From positions 1 to 28,853 of the forward strand of contig CAVKOL010000009.1 of assembly GCA_963658035.1 (NCBI GenBank): 28,853 nt of DNA. The letters run 5' to 3'. Of this stretch, positions 15,709 to 23,096 are shown piece by piece (the first letter of the stretch is position 1; each line of letters starts with the position of its first letter). The translations under genes were made by a program, and so were the position numbers. The stretch is from Paratractidigestivibacter sp963658035 (GTDB taxonomy: Bacteria > Actinomycetota > Coriobacteriia > Coriobacteriales > Atopobiaceae). The notes under the pieces are model-generated. The model saw only the letters and a program-made list of their open reading frames with translations. It was not told the origin of the DNA and did no database searches.

Positions 15709-16299
15709 ATGGCTGTTGACAGGACTCCTGTCCTCAAGAGGTGCCGCCAGCTCGGCATCGACCCCGTTGTGATGGGTATTAACAAGACTTCCAACCGCGA
15801 GCCCAAGCGTCGTCGCAAAGAGAGCGAGTACGGCATCCAGCTCCGCGAGAAGCAGAAGGCTAAGTTCATCTACGGCGTTCTCGAGAAGCAGTTCCACGCT
15901 TACTACGACGCCGCTAAGAAGCGCGAGGGCATCACCGGTGACAACCTGATGACCATCCTCGAGAGCCGTCTTGATAACGTCGTTTTCCGTCTCGGCTTTG
16001 CCCGCACCCGCAAGGAGGCTCGCCAGACCGTCCGTCACGGTCACATCACCGTGAACGGCCGTCGCGTCGACATTCCTTCTTACATGGTGAAGGCTGGCGA
16101 CGTCGTCGCCGTCGCCGAGAAGGCCAAGGATCTTCTCCCCATCAAGGAGGCCTTGATTTCTTCTGAGCACATGGCTGTTCCCGCCTGGCTTGAGGTTGAC
16201 ATCGAGAAGCTCAAGGGCACCGTTCTTCAGGTCCCCACTCGTGATCAGATTGACCTCGACATCGACGCACAGCTGATCGTCGAGCTTTACTCCAAGTAA
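15709..16299 (+). CDS. rpsD: 30S ribosomal protein S4
   Basis: S4 nucleates 30S assembly and often represses the alpha operon. The 196 residues begin MAVDRTPVLKRCRQLGIDP. They contain the S4 RNA-binding domain with ESRLDNVVFRLGFARTRKEA and RQTVRHGHITVNGRRVDIPS. Only one Cys (12) is in the N-terminal part, so this is the zinc-free form. TAGGAGG precedes ATG 15709. Confidence 0.96.
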   Translation: MAVDRTPVLKRCRQLGIDPVVMGINKTSNREPKRRRKESEYGIQLREKQKAKFIYGVLEKQFHAYYDAAKKREGITGDNLMTILESRLDNVVFRLGFARTRKEARQTVRHGHITVNGRRVDIPSYMVKAGDVVAVAEKAKDLLPIKEALISSEHMAVPAWLEVDIEKLKGTVLQVPTRDQIDLDIDAQLIVELYSK

Positions 16300-16323
16300 G
16301 CCCGACCCTGTTTGGAGGTATCA

Positions 16324-17265
16324 ATGTCCGAATTCATCCGACCCACTGTGTCGGTAGAGGAGATTAGCGAGAACCTCGCGCGTGTCTGCGTCGAGCCGCT
16401 CGAGCGCGGTTACGGCGACACGCTTGGTAACTCCTTGCGTCGTGTCTTGCTCTCTTCTCTTGCGGGCGCTGCCGTTGAGGCTATCCAGATCGACGGCGTC
16501 CAGCACGAGTTCACGACTGTGGAGGGCGTTTACGAGGATGTCACCGACATCGTCTTGAACGTTAAGAACCTCGTGTTTAGCTCCATGGGCACTGGCGACG
16601 AGGCTGAGGCCTCCATCTCCGTTGACGGCCCCAAGGTCGTCACCGGCGGTGACTTCTCGGTTCCCGCCGAGTTTGAGCTCGTCAACCCCGACCAGGTCAT
16701 CTGCACCCTCGGCGAGGGCGCACACCTCACCATGAAGATGCGCATCGGCGTTGGCCGCGGCTACGTCTCTGGTGAGGAGAACGAGCGCGAGAGCGATCCT
16801 ATCGGCATTATCCACGTCGATTCGCTCTACTCTCCCGTCCGTCGTTGCGCCAAGGTCGTCGAGGCCTGCCGCGTCGGCCGTCACACCGACTACGACCGCC
16901 TGGTTCTTGAGGTCGAGACCAACGGCTCCATCACCCCGCGTGATGCTGTGGTCGAGGCTTCCAACATCATCAACCAGCACATGAGCGCCTTCATGAGCCT
17001 GGCCGATGAGGACGAGCCCGTCGAGGATACTTCTATCTTTGCTCAGGGTATCGTCGAGGACAACGCCGAGCTTGATAAGCAGATCGAGGACCTGGACCTT
17101 TCTGTCCGCTCCTACAACTGCCTCAAGCGCGCTGGCATCCACTCTGTGCGCCAGCTCGTCGAGTTCTCCGAGAACGACCTTCTCAACATCAGAAACTTTG
17201 GCGTCAAGTCCATCGAGGAAGTCAAGGATAAGCTCGAGACCATGGGCTTGTCTCTCAAGGCTTAG
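16324..17265 (+). CDS. rpoA: RNA polymerase subunit alpha
   Basis: The alpha subunit starts RNA polymerase assembly, and its C-terminal domain contacts UP elements and activators. The 313 residues show the N-terminal domain with LERGYGDTLGNSLRRVLLSS and VKNLVFSSMG. An acidic linker runs around residues 225-255, and the helix-hairpin C-terminal domain has SYNCLKRAGIHSVRQLVEF then NFGVKSIEEVKDKL. ATG 16324 is chosen because GGAGGT (16314-16319) is correctly spaced; an in-frame TTG at 16312 would overlap that site. Confidence 0.97.
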   Translation: MSEFIRPTVSVEEISENLARVCVEPLERGYGDTLGNSLRRVLLSSLAGAAVEAIQIDGVQHEFTTVEGVYEDVTDIVLNVKNLVFSSMGTGDEAEASISVDGPKVVTGGDFSVPAEFELVNPDQVICTLGEGAHLTMKMRIGVGRGYVSGEENERESDPIGIIHVDSLYSPVRRCAKVVEACRVGRHTDYDRLVLEVETNGSITPRDAVVEASNIINQHMSAFMSLADEDEPVEDTSIFAQGIVEDNAELDKQIEDLDLSVRSYNCLKRAGIHSVRQLVEFSENDLLNIRNFGVKSIEEVKDKLETMGLSLKA

Positions 17266-17298
17266 ACGCTATCGCGCATCGCTTAGGAGAAGTTAGAA

Positions 17299-17814
17299 AT
17301 GCGACACAACAAGAAGAAGGGCATGAAGCTCGGCACCGACGCTTCTCACACCAAGGCAATGAAGAAGAGCCTTGTTTGCGCCCTGTTTGAGAACGACCGC
17401 ATTAAGACCATCGACGTCCGCGCCAAGGCCATCCGTCGCGACGTTGACCACATCATCACCTGGGCCAAGAAGGGCGACGTTCACAGCCGCCGTCTGGCCA
17501 TCGCCCACATGGGCGACAAGGAGCTCGTTCGCGAGATCTTTGAGAAGGCCGCTCAGGGCATGTGGGCCGACCGCAACGGCGGTTACACCCGCATCATGAA
17601 GCTTGGCCCCCGCAAGGGCGACGCTGCCGAGATGGTCCTGATGGAGCTCGTCACCGAGCCCGTCCAGCCCAAGGTCAAGGCCAAGAAGGCCGCTACCAAG
17701 GTTGCCAAGGTCGAGGCTCCCGCCGAGGAGACCGTTGAGGTTGCCGAGGAGGCTGCCGAGGTTGTCGAGGAGGCCGCCGCTGAGGAGGCTCCCGCCGCCG
17801 AGGACGCCGAGTAA
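17299..17814 (+). CDS. rplQ: 50S ribosomal protein L17 with long acidic tail
   Basis: L17 lies near the peptide tunnel exit. Residues 1-122 are a normal L17 core: MRHNKKKGMKLGTDASHTKA, IKTIDVRAKAIRRDVDHIIT and GGYTRIMKLGPRKGDAAEMV. The rest, to residue 171, is an extra tail: first Lys/Ala-rich, then almost only Ala, Glu and Val (PAEETVEVAEEAAEVVEEAA and onward). Many bacterial L17 proteins stop near residue 120-130. ATG 17299 follows TAGGAGAAG. A strong terminator follows the stop. Confidence 0.96.
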   Translation: MRHNKKKGMKLGTDASHTKAMKKSLVCALFENDRIKTIDVRAKAIRRDVDHIITWAKKGDVHSRRLAIAHMGDKELVREIFEKAAQGMWADRNGGYTRIMKLGPRKGDAAEMVLMELVTEPVQPKVKAKKAATKVAKVEAPAEETVEVAEEAAEVVEEAAAEEAPAAEDAE

Positions 17815-17846
17815 CCTAAACCATTTAGGTCTCATATGTTTTGCCT

Positions 17847-17877
17847 GGGGCTCTGGCTTTTGCCGGGGCCCCTTTTT
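17847..17877 (+). terminator. Intrinsic terminator after rplQ, abutting the truA RBS
   Basis: GGGGCTCTGGC (17847-17857) pairs with GCCGGGGCCCC (17862-17872) including two G-T pairs, with a TTTT loop and a run of five T. The truA Shine-Dalgarno starts 4 bases later at 17881. Confidence 0.9.
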
Positions 17878-17892
17878 GTTAAGGAGACGAGG

Positions 17893-18765
17893 GTGGAAGA
17901 GCTTCTCGATAATGAAGCCGCGCAGGGCGAGGCCGGGGCGGCTGAGGCCGGGGCGGCTGAGGCGGCGGCGCCCGAGATGGACGCGACGCTGGTGGTCAAG
18001 CTGGGCTACCGCGGAGAGGGCTTCTGCGGCTTTGCCGAGCAGCCGGGGCAGCGCACGGTGGCAGGCGAGCTTCGCCGTGCCCTAGAGACGGCCCTGCGGC
18101 GCCCCTGCGAGCTGGTGTGCGCCGGCCGCACCGATGCCGGGGTTCACGCGATCTCTCAGTTTGTGAGCGTTCCTGTGCGGCGAGAAGAGCTTCCTGTCAC
18201 GGGGCAGGGTTTGCTGCGCAGCCTGGTTGCCTTGACGCCCGACGATCTTTCGGTCAGCGAGCTGTACCTGGCTCCTGCGGGCTTCTCGGCGCGGTTTGAT
18301 GCGCAGGCCAGGTCGTATAGGTATCGCATTTGCGCGGGGCAGGCTCGGCCTGTCATGGCCTACGACCACAGCTGGTGGTACAAGGGCGCCCTTGACGTGG
18401 AGGCCATGAACGCCGCGGCGCAGCTTTTGGTGGGGGAGCACGACTTCAAGAGCTTTTGCAAGGCGATAAGCGCCGTCGACAAACCTACCTGCCGTTTTGT
18501 CGAGAGCCTGCACGTCTCGCAGATTGAGGAAGCTGGCGAGAAGCTTATTGCCATCGATATCCGCGGCAACGCGTTTCTCCACAACATGGTGAGGACGATC
18601 GCGGGTACCTTGGTGGAGGTGGGGCGCGGCCACCGCAAGCCCGAGTGGGTGGCCGATGTCCTGGCCGTGTGCGACCGCAAGGCCGCGGGTCCCTGCGCGC
18701 CTGCAAAGGGCCTTTGCTTTGTTGATGTGGACTATGGCGCCTCGAAGCTTATCAAGTGGTCTTAG
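17893..18765 (+). CDS. truA: tRNA pseudouridine synthase A
   Basis: TruA converts uridines 38-40 of the tRNA anticodon stem to pseudouridine. The catalytic motif CAGRTDAGVHA has Asp81. Further family blocks are FSARFDAQARSYRYRI, the MNAAAQLLVGEHDFKSF stretch and GNAFLHNMVRTIAGTLVEVG. GTG 17893 with AAGGAG at 17881-17886 gives 290 residues. A longer frame from ATG 17836 would run through the terminator and is rejected. The first 30 residues are an unusual Glu/Ala/Gly-rich extension made partly of a duplicated 15-bp unit. Following rplQ is a common position. Confidence 0.93.
   Translation: MEELLDNEAAQGEAGAAEAGAAEAAAPEMDATLVVKLGYRGEGFCGFAEQPGQRTVAGELRRALETALRRPCELVCAGRTDAGVHAISQFVSVPVRREELPVTGQGLLRSLVALTPDDLSVSELYLAPAGFSARFDAQARSYRYRICAGQARPVMAYDHSWWYKGALDVEAMNAAAQLLVGEHDFKSFCKAISAVDKPTCRFVESLHVSQIEEAGEKLIAIDIRGNAFLHNMVRTIAGTLVEVGRGHRKPEWVADVLAVCDRKAAGPCAPAKGLCFVDVDYGASKLIKWS
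17931..17960 (+). repeat. Two tandem 15-bp units in the truA 5' end
   Basis: The unit GAGGCCGGGGCGGCT occurs twice in a row, encoding EAGAA twice, and is followed by a degenerate GAGGCGGCGGCG. It is a simple expansion in the low-complexity N-terminus. Confidence 0.75.
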
Positions 18766-18780
18766 GTTTAAATAACCCCA
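18762..18780 (+). promoter_or_regulatory. DtxR/IdeR-like operator upstream of the metal exporter
   Basis: The 19-mer TTAGGTTTAAATAACCCCA matches the classic DtxR/IdeR box (TTAGGTTAGGCTAACCTAA) at 13 positions, with both half-site cores GGTT and AACC kept at the right spacing. It overlaps the truA stop and ends 32 bp before the exporter start. The match is visible in the sequence; the regulator and metal are inference. Confidence 0.5.
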
Positions 18781-18812
18781 GGTAAAGTATGTAAGTTAGA
18801 AGGGTGTAACTC

Positions 18813-19814
18813 TTGGATCTTCTGAGCGACGTCTTGGCTGACAGCGTTCTTGACACGTTGAAACTCATCCCGTTTTTGTTCGTGACCTATCTGGCCATGG
18901 AGGCGCTTGAGCACTTTGCCAGCGGCAAGGTCAAGGCGGCTGTGGAGAAGTCCGGCAAGGCGGGCCCTGTTGTGGGCGCCGTTTTGGGTGCTCTTCCGCA
19001 GTGCGGTTTCTCGGCCATGGCGGCAACCCTGTTTGCCGGTGGTGTTGTGACGGCCGGCACGCTGGTTGCCGTGATTCTCTCCACCTCGGACGAGATGATC
19101 CCCGTCTTTGTCGCGCACCAGGAGGCGCCGGAGAGGCTCTTCTCGATTCTGGGTGTCAAGGTCGTCGCGGGTCTGGTCGTTGGCCTTATCGTCGACGTGG
19201 CGCTTCACGTGACGCACCGCTCGGACGAGGCCCACGAGCACATCCATGACCTCTGTGAGCGCGCGCACTGCCACTGCGACGAGGACGGCGAGGACGGCTG
19301 CGAGGATGCGTGCGAGGGCCACGGCCACGATCATGAGCACGAGGGCCACGCGCACGCCCACGATCACGCCCACGAAGTCCACGCCTGCTGCGGCCACCAT
19401 CACCACGGCCACGGCATCGGCGGCGTAGTTCGCTCGGCTGCGGTCCACACCATCCAGGTGACCCTCTTCATCTTTGTCATCACCTTTGTCTTTGGCCTGC
19501 TCATCGAGGGTGTGGGCGAGGACGCTATCGGAGACCTTCTCGCCAGCCACCCTGTAAGGGCCACCTTCCTCGCGGCGCTTGTGGGCCTGATTCCCAACTG
19601 CGGCGCCAGCGTTGCCATCACCGAGCTCTTCTTGGACGGCACTTTGGCCACCGGCCCCATGGTCGCCGGCCTTTTGGTCTCGGGCGGCGTGGGTTTGTTG
19701 GTCTTGTGGCGAACCAACGACAACCTCAAACAAAACGCAGCTATTACCGTTTTTGTGTATGCGGTCGGCGTAGTCATCGGCCTTCTCGTCAACGGCTTAG
19801 GTATTCTGTTATAG
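18813..19814 (+). CDS. Putative 10-TM heavy-metal exporter (ArsP_2-like)
   Basis: This is a 333-residue integral membrane protein resembling the family annotated as putative manganese transporter or arsenic/heavy-metal exporter. It consists of two homologous hydrophobic halves. Each has a PxCG motif, PQCGFSA (residues 62-68) and PNCGASVAIT (261-270), which suggests an ancient duplication. Residues 132-200 form a hydrophilic loop with 22 His and 7 Cys, probably binding divalent metal. The start is TTG 18813, with AGAAGGG at 18798-18804 as a modest ribosome binding site. A DtxR-like box lies in front. The substrate (Mn, Fe, Zn or another ion) cannot be decided. Confidence 0.75.
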   Translation: MDLLSDVLADSVLDTLKLIPFLFVTYLAMEALEHFASGKVKAAVEKSGKAGPVVGAVLGALPQCGFSAMAATLFAGGVVTAGTLVAVILSTSDEMIPVFVAHQEAPERLFSILGVKVVAGLVVGLIVDVALHVTHRSDEAHEHIHDLCERAHCHCDEDGEDGCEDACEGHGHDHEHEGHAHAHDHAHEVHACCGHHHHGHGIGGVVRSAAVHTIQVTLFIFVITFVFGLLIEGVGEDAIGDLLASHPVRATFLAALVGLIPNCGASVAITELFLDGTLATGPMVAGLLVSGGVGLLVLWRTNDNLKQNAAITVFVYAVGVVIGLLVNGLGILL

Positions 19815-19922
19815 GTAAGGTAGGTGCGGGCGCACGCACACCGCTTGCAACGCCTGCCGCCTAAAACACTTAACGATACGGGCCGGGCAACCTGGGGTCC
19901 ATTTGGATAGAAGGGCACGACA

Positions 19923-20708
19923 ATGTTTCACAAGCGCGAGCGTTTTGAGCGTACCGATGTTCCGCGTGAGAGCCCTTACTCCACGTTCATTGGCATCGGC
20001 GTCCTGGTTGTCGTCTTTGCCGTGCTGGCCATTGTGGTCTACACCGTGTGGGGCCGCGTCCAGACCGAGACCCGCCTGGGCGACCTTGACCTGAGCGACG
20101 TCATCGACGACCAGGCCTCGCTTTCGATCCCCGATGGCTATACCACCACGTCCGACGACCTTACGCGCGTTTTATTCCTCACCGTCTCGGACATCTCTAA
20201 GGCAGACGCGCCGGCGACCCTCACCCAGGCCCAGATCCTGGTGGTCAACAACACCCAGGGCACCGCGACCTTGGCAAACATCCCCACCAACGTCAAGATC
20301 GTGGTCAACGAGGCGGGCTTCTCGCTGTCCGATTACTGTGCGCAGGCCGGCGCCATGGCGTGCGTCCAGCCCCTCTCTAAGGCCGCGGGCCTCAAGTTCA
20401 CGCACGTCGTGGTCTCGACCGAGGACGTCATCGCAGACGTCGCGGCCCTCAACGGTTCCGACAAGTCCACGCTGGTAAAGAGCGCCAGCGAGCTGCTGGG
20501 CAAGATGCGCACCGATTTCAAGGCAGACGAGATCATCACGTTTGCCAAGAATCTCTCGGCCATTGGCCTGGACAACTGCACGCGCTTTGACGCCGTGACC
20601 ACCGCCGAGACCGCCACCGCCGAGGACGGCACCGTGAGCGAGACCGGTTATGTGGTTATCGACAAGGTTCAGATGGGCACGGCTGTTGGCCTTCTGGTGG
20701 CGGCATAA
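19923..20708 (+). CDS. Membrane-anchored degenerate LytR-CpsA-Psr-like protein
   Basis: This is a 261-residue protein with a short cytoplasmic N-terminus, one transmembrane helix (about 24-45) and an extracytoplasmic domain. The order of segments fits an LCP fold. RVLFLTVSD resembles the usual LLLGSD strand, AQILVVNNTQGTATLANIPT resembles the DTMMLVSI...LLSIPRD region, and FTHVVVSTEDVIADVAALNG resembles the YYVVVNFEGFKKLVDALGG segment. The Arg and Asp residues that bind pyrophosphate in active LCP ligases are replaced (IPTN for IPRD, no RSD). It may be an inactive scaffold or sensor. The start is ATG 19923 with AGAAGGG upstream. A glycosyltransferase follows after 64 bp. The LCP assignment is by eye. 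Confidence 0.55.
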   Translation: MFHKRERFERTDVPRESPYSTFIGIGVLVVVFAVLAIVVYTVWGRVQTETRLGDLDLSDVIDDQASLSIPDGYTTTSDDLTRVLFLTVSDISKADAPATLTQAQILVVNNTQGTATLANIPTNVKIVVNEAGFSLSDYCAQAGAMACVQPLSKAAGLKFTHVVVSTEDVIADVAALNGSDKSTLVKSASELLGKMRTDFKADEIITFAKNLSAIGLDNCTRFDAVTTAETATAEDGTVSETGYVVIDKVQMGTAVGLLVAA

Positions 20709-20772
20709 TCTCCCTACAGGCTTTACGCCGACTTTTTGATACGACGTTTTATCAAGGAGTTTTTGCCACCAC

Positions 20773-21855
20773 ATGACGCACTTCTCGCCTCACTCTCCTG
20801 CGGTCTCGGTTCTTGTCGTCGCTCATAACGGCGAGAAGACCCTGCAGCGCGCGATTGAGAGCGCGCAGAACCAGGGCGAGAGGAACATCGAGGTCGTGGT
20901 GGTCGATGCCGGCTCGGTGGACAACACGGCCCGCATGCTGGACGTCATGAGCGAGCGCGACATTCGCGTGGTGGTGAGCCACGAGGAAGATGCCGGCTAC
21001 GCCGCGGCGCTCAACCACGCGCTGGCGATGGCCCGCGGTCGCTACGTCATGGTCATGGGCCAGGACGCCTGGGTGGAGCCCATGGCGATCAACCACATGC
21101 TTAAGCTGGCCGATAACGATAACCTTGAGCTGGTCTTTGGTGGCCTGTACATGGAGTTGGCCTGCGGTCGGCGCACCGCGGCGATCGACGCCCCCACGCA
21201 AGAGACCGTCTTCTTGACCCAGCACGACTTTAGGGCCAACGCCTGGCGCTACCTTTCGCAGGGCCAGCTGGCGCCCGCGTGCGGCAAGCTCTTCTTGCGC
21301 CGGCGCGTGGCCGACCTGGGCCTCTCGTTTGAAGAGGATGCCTTTACCGACCACAACTTTACCCGCGCCTACTTGGCCGACGTCGAGCGCGTAGGCGTCT
21401 CGAAGGGTTACGCGCAGCGCATTTCTCGCCAGGTCCCCGGCCTAAGCCAGCTTGACCAACAGACCCTGGCCAACCGCGGGCTTGAGTGCCTTGAGGCCGA
21501 GTACGCGGCCGCCGTCGAGCTGTATCGTCACTGGGGCCTTGAGGGCGACGCCGCCTCGATGGAGGCGCTGCAAAACCGCTACCTGGAGTTTCTTGCCAAC
21601 GTGGTGGCCATGCTGGCGTGCGCCCCGGCCGACAAAGAACAGGCCAAGGAGCGCCAGGCCCGCCTTACCCAGGCCGTGACTTCTGAGCGCGCGCGGTTTG
21701 CGGCGAGCGTCGCCAACCCCAAGTCGGGCGCGGCCAAGACGATGGCCCTGGTGGTCAACGCGGGCAAGCCCGGCCTTGCGGGTGCCCAGGCCAAGATGTG
21801 GAACGTGCTGCACGGCGGCCTTCCGGCCAGCTTGATGCCGGATTTCTATTTGTAG
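20773..21855 (+). CDS. Glycosyltransferase family 2-like protein
   Basis: This is a 360-residue cytoplasmic protein with a GT-A fold. The first 100 residues match family 2: VSVLVVAHNGEKTLQRAIES, then NIEVVVVDAGSVDNT, EDAGYAAALNHALAMARGRY and VMGQDAWVEP. The usual DDGS is DAGS, and the metal-binding DxD position reads GQDAW with a single Asp98, so donor binding may differ or be weakened. The C-terminal 150 residues are mostly helical, with no recognised domain. GGAG lies 13 bp before ATG 20773, which is long; no other in-frame start is evident. It is probably cotranscribed with the LCP-like gene. Confidence 0.75.
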   Translation: MTHFSPHSPAVSVLVVAHNGEKTLQRAIESAQNQGERNIEVVVVDAGSVDNTARMLDVMSERDIRVVVSHEEDAGYAAALNHALAMARGRYVMVMGQDAWVEPMAINHMLKLADNDNLELVFGGLYMELACGRRTAAIDAPTQETVFLTQHDFRANAWRYLSQGQLAPACGKLFLRRRVADLGLSFEEDAFTDHNFTRAYLADVERVGVSKGYAQRISRQVPGLSQLDQQTLANRGLECLEAEYAAAVELYRHWGLEGDAASMEALQNRYLEFLANVVAMLACAPADKEQAKERQARLTQAVTSERARFAASVANPKSGAAKTMALVVNAGKPGLAGAQAKMWNVLHGGLPASLMPDFYL

Positions 21856-21879
21856 GCCGGCTGGTTAGGCGAGAAGAAC

Positions 21880-21916
21880 ACGGCGAGAAGGCCACGCGGT
21901 CGTCTCGCCGTTTTTT
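21880..21916 (+). terminator. Terminator after the + strand glycosyltransferase
   Basis: ACGGCGAGA (21880-21888) and TCTCGCCGT (21903-21911) form a 9-bp stem followed by T residues. It lies between convergent genes. On the - strand the stem is followed only by a mixed T-rich stretch, so it is a weaker terminator there. Confidence 0.85.
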
Positions 21917-21925
21917 GTGGGCTGC

Positions 21926-23005
21926 CTACCTGCTCAAACGTCGCTTTGCAACGTCGAGCGCAAAGCCCAGGCCGTTGGTCTTGACGCGATAGAAGCCCTC
22001 TTTTGCTAGGTGAGCTGCCCAGGCCGCCTTGTCGACCTGCGGCGCCGGAAGGCCCAAAAGCTCGCAGTACAGGCGCTTGCCGTTGGGGCTCACGCTGGCG
22101 TTTTCCAGCACCAACGAGGCGTCGAGACGAGCCATCGAGCGCGCGGCCAGCTCGCGGGCCTGCGCGTCGTTGGGTGCGGCGCCCAAGGTGATCGAGGTGT
22201 AGTTGACTCCACGCAGCGCCAGGGCCTCAAGCACGCGGCGGTCGGTCTCGCCAAGGGCGATCGCGGCGTCCATCATCTCGTTCCAACGGCTGAGGGGCAC
22301 CAGGGGGCTGCGCGCGGCCAGGTGCTCGGCGTCGTTGAGGTCGTGCTCGCGGTAGTTATATAAGGGCAGGTCAACGTAGGCGATCGCCTTGGTGGCGCAT
22401 AGGGTCTGGACCATAAAGGGGTTGTCGGCCCAACCGGCGCCGGGGACCTCGACCATGGTGATGCCGCGGGAGCGCAGGAAGTTTGTGCGGTAGATGGCGG
22501 CCCAGATGGCGGGGTGGTGGAGCAGCAGCTCGACGCCGTCGCCCACGGCAAAGGGCTGGGTCATGGGCTTCACGCGGCCCTTGTACGGGCATACGACGCG
22601 GCTTGAGCGGCCGTTCTCGTCAAAGACGCGCCAGTAGGCGCACTTCACGACGTCGGGGGCCTGGGGGAGCGTTGCGGCTTTTCTCAGCAGCTCCTCGAAC
22701 ATCGTGGGCTCAAGGTAGTCGTCGGGCTCCACGATTGCCATCCAGGCGCCGCGGGCCAGGGCCATGCCGCGGTTGCAGGAGGCGCCGTAGCCCTCGTTGG
22801 GTTTGTCGACCACGGTGATGCGGGGGTCGGTCGCGGCGTGGGCGTGCGCGATGGCCGAGCTGTCGTCGGGGCTGCCGTCGTTTACGCAGATGATCTCAAG
22901 GTTCTTGTGCGTTTGGCTCTCTATGCTAACGAGGCACTGGTCAAGCGTGGTAGCCACGTTGTACATGGGGATAACGACAGAAACTAAATCGTTTGTTGTG
23001 GTCAT
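21926..23005 (-). CDS. Glycosyltransferase family 2
   Basis: This is a 359-residue GT-A glycosyltransferase, likely transferring a sugar to a surface polymer. The N-terminal domain shows VSVVIPMYNVATTLDQCLVS, then ICVNDGSPDDSS, DKPNEGYGASCNRGMALARG and the metal-binding motif VEPDDYLEP (Asp95/Asp96). The rest resembles EpsJ/WcaA-type enzymes with a helical C-terminal part. The frame extends to 23077, but ATG 23005 has a GGGAGG 4 bases upstream and starts right before the conserved domain, so it is preferred. It is divergent from the next glycosyltransferase and convergent with the previous one. Confidence 0.88.
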   Translation of the reverse strand: MTTTNDLVSVVIPMYNVATTLDQCLVSIESQTHKNLEIICVNDGSPDDSSAIAHAHAATDPRITVVDKPNEGYGASCNRGMALARGAWMAIVEPDDYLEPTMFEELLRKAATLPQAPDVVKCAYWRVFDENGRSSRVVCPYKGRVKPMTQPFAVGDGVELLLHHPAIWAAIYRTNFLRSRGITMVEVPGAGWADNPFMVQTLCATKAIAYVDLPLYNYREHDLNDAEHLAARSPLVPLSRWNEMMDAAIALGETDRRVLEALALRGVNYTSITLGAAPNDAQARELAARSMARLDASLVLENASVSPNGKRLYCELLGLPAPQVDKAAWAAHLAKEGFYRVKTNGLGFALDVAKRRLSR

Positions 23006-23061
23006 GCGGCCTCCCGGCGGGGCGCGCGGGCACGCCCAAGAAACGAACCAAGTGTGTACCC

Positions 23062-23067
23062 TATAAT
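23062..23067 (+). promoter_or_regulatory. Candidate -10 box of the divergent glycosyltransferase promoter
   Basis: A perfect TATAAT lies 30 bp before the 23097 start. No good -35 is found at 16-18 bp, so the element is only tentative. Confidence 0.4.
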
Positions 23068-23096
23068 AAGGCAGCAAAAGCTACGAGAGGATGTAC

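Noticed and set aside
17836..17892. Longer truA start at ATG 17836
   Set aside because: It would place the rplQ terminator inside the coding region. GTG 17893 has a correctly spaced AAGGAG.
18766..18812. yybP-ykoY manganese riboswitch before the exporter
   Set aside because: The space is under 50 nt, too short for that aptamer, and its conserved loops are not seen.
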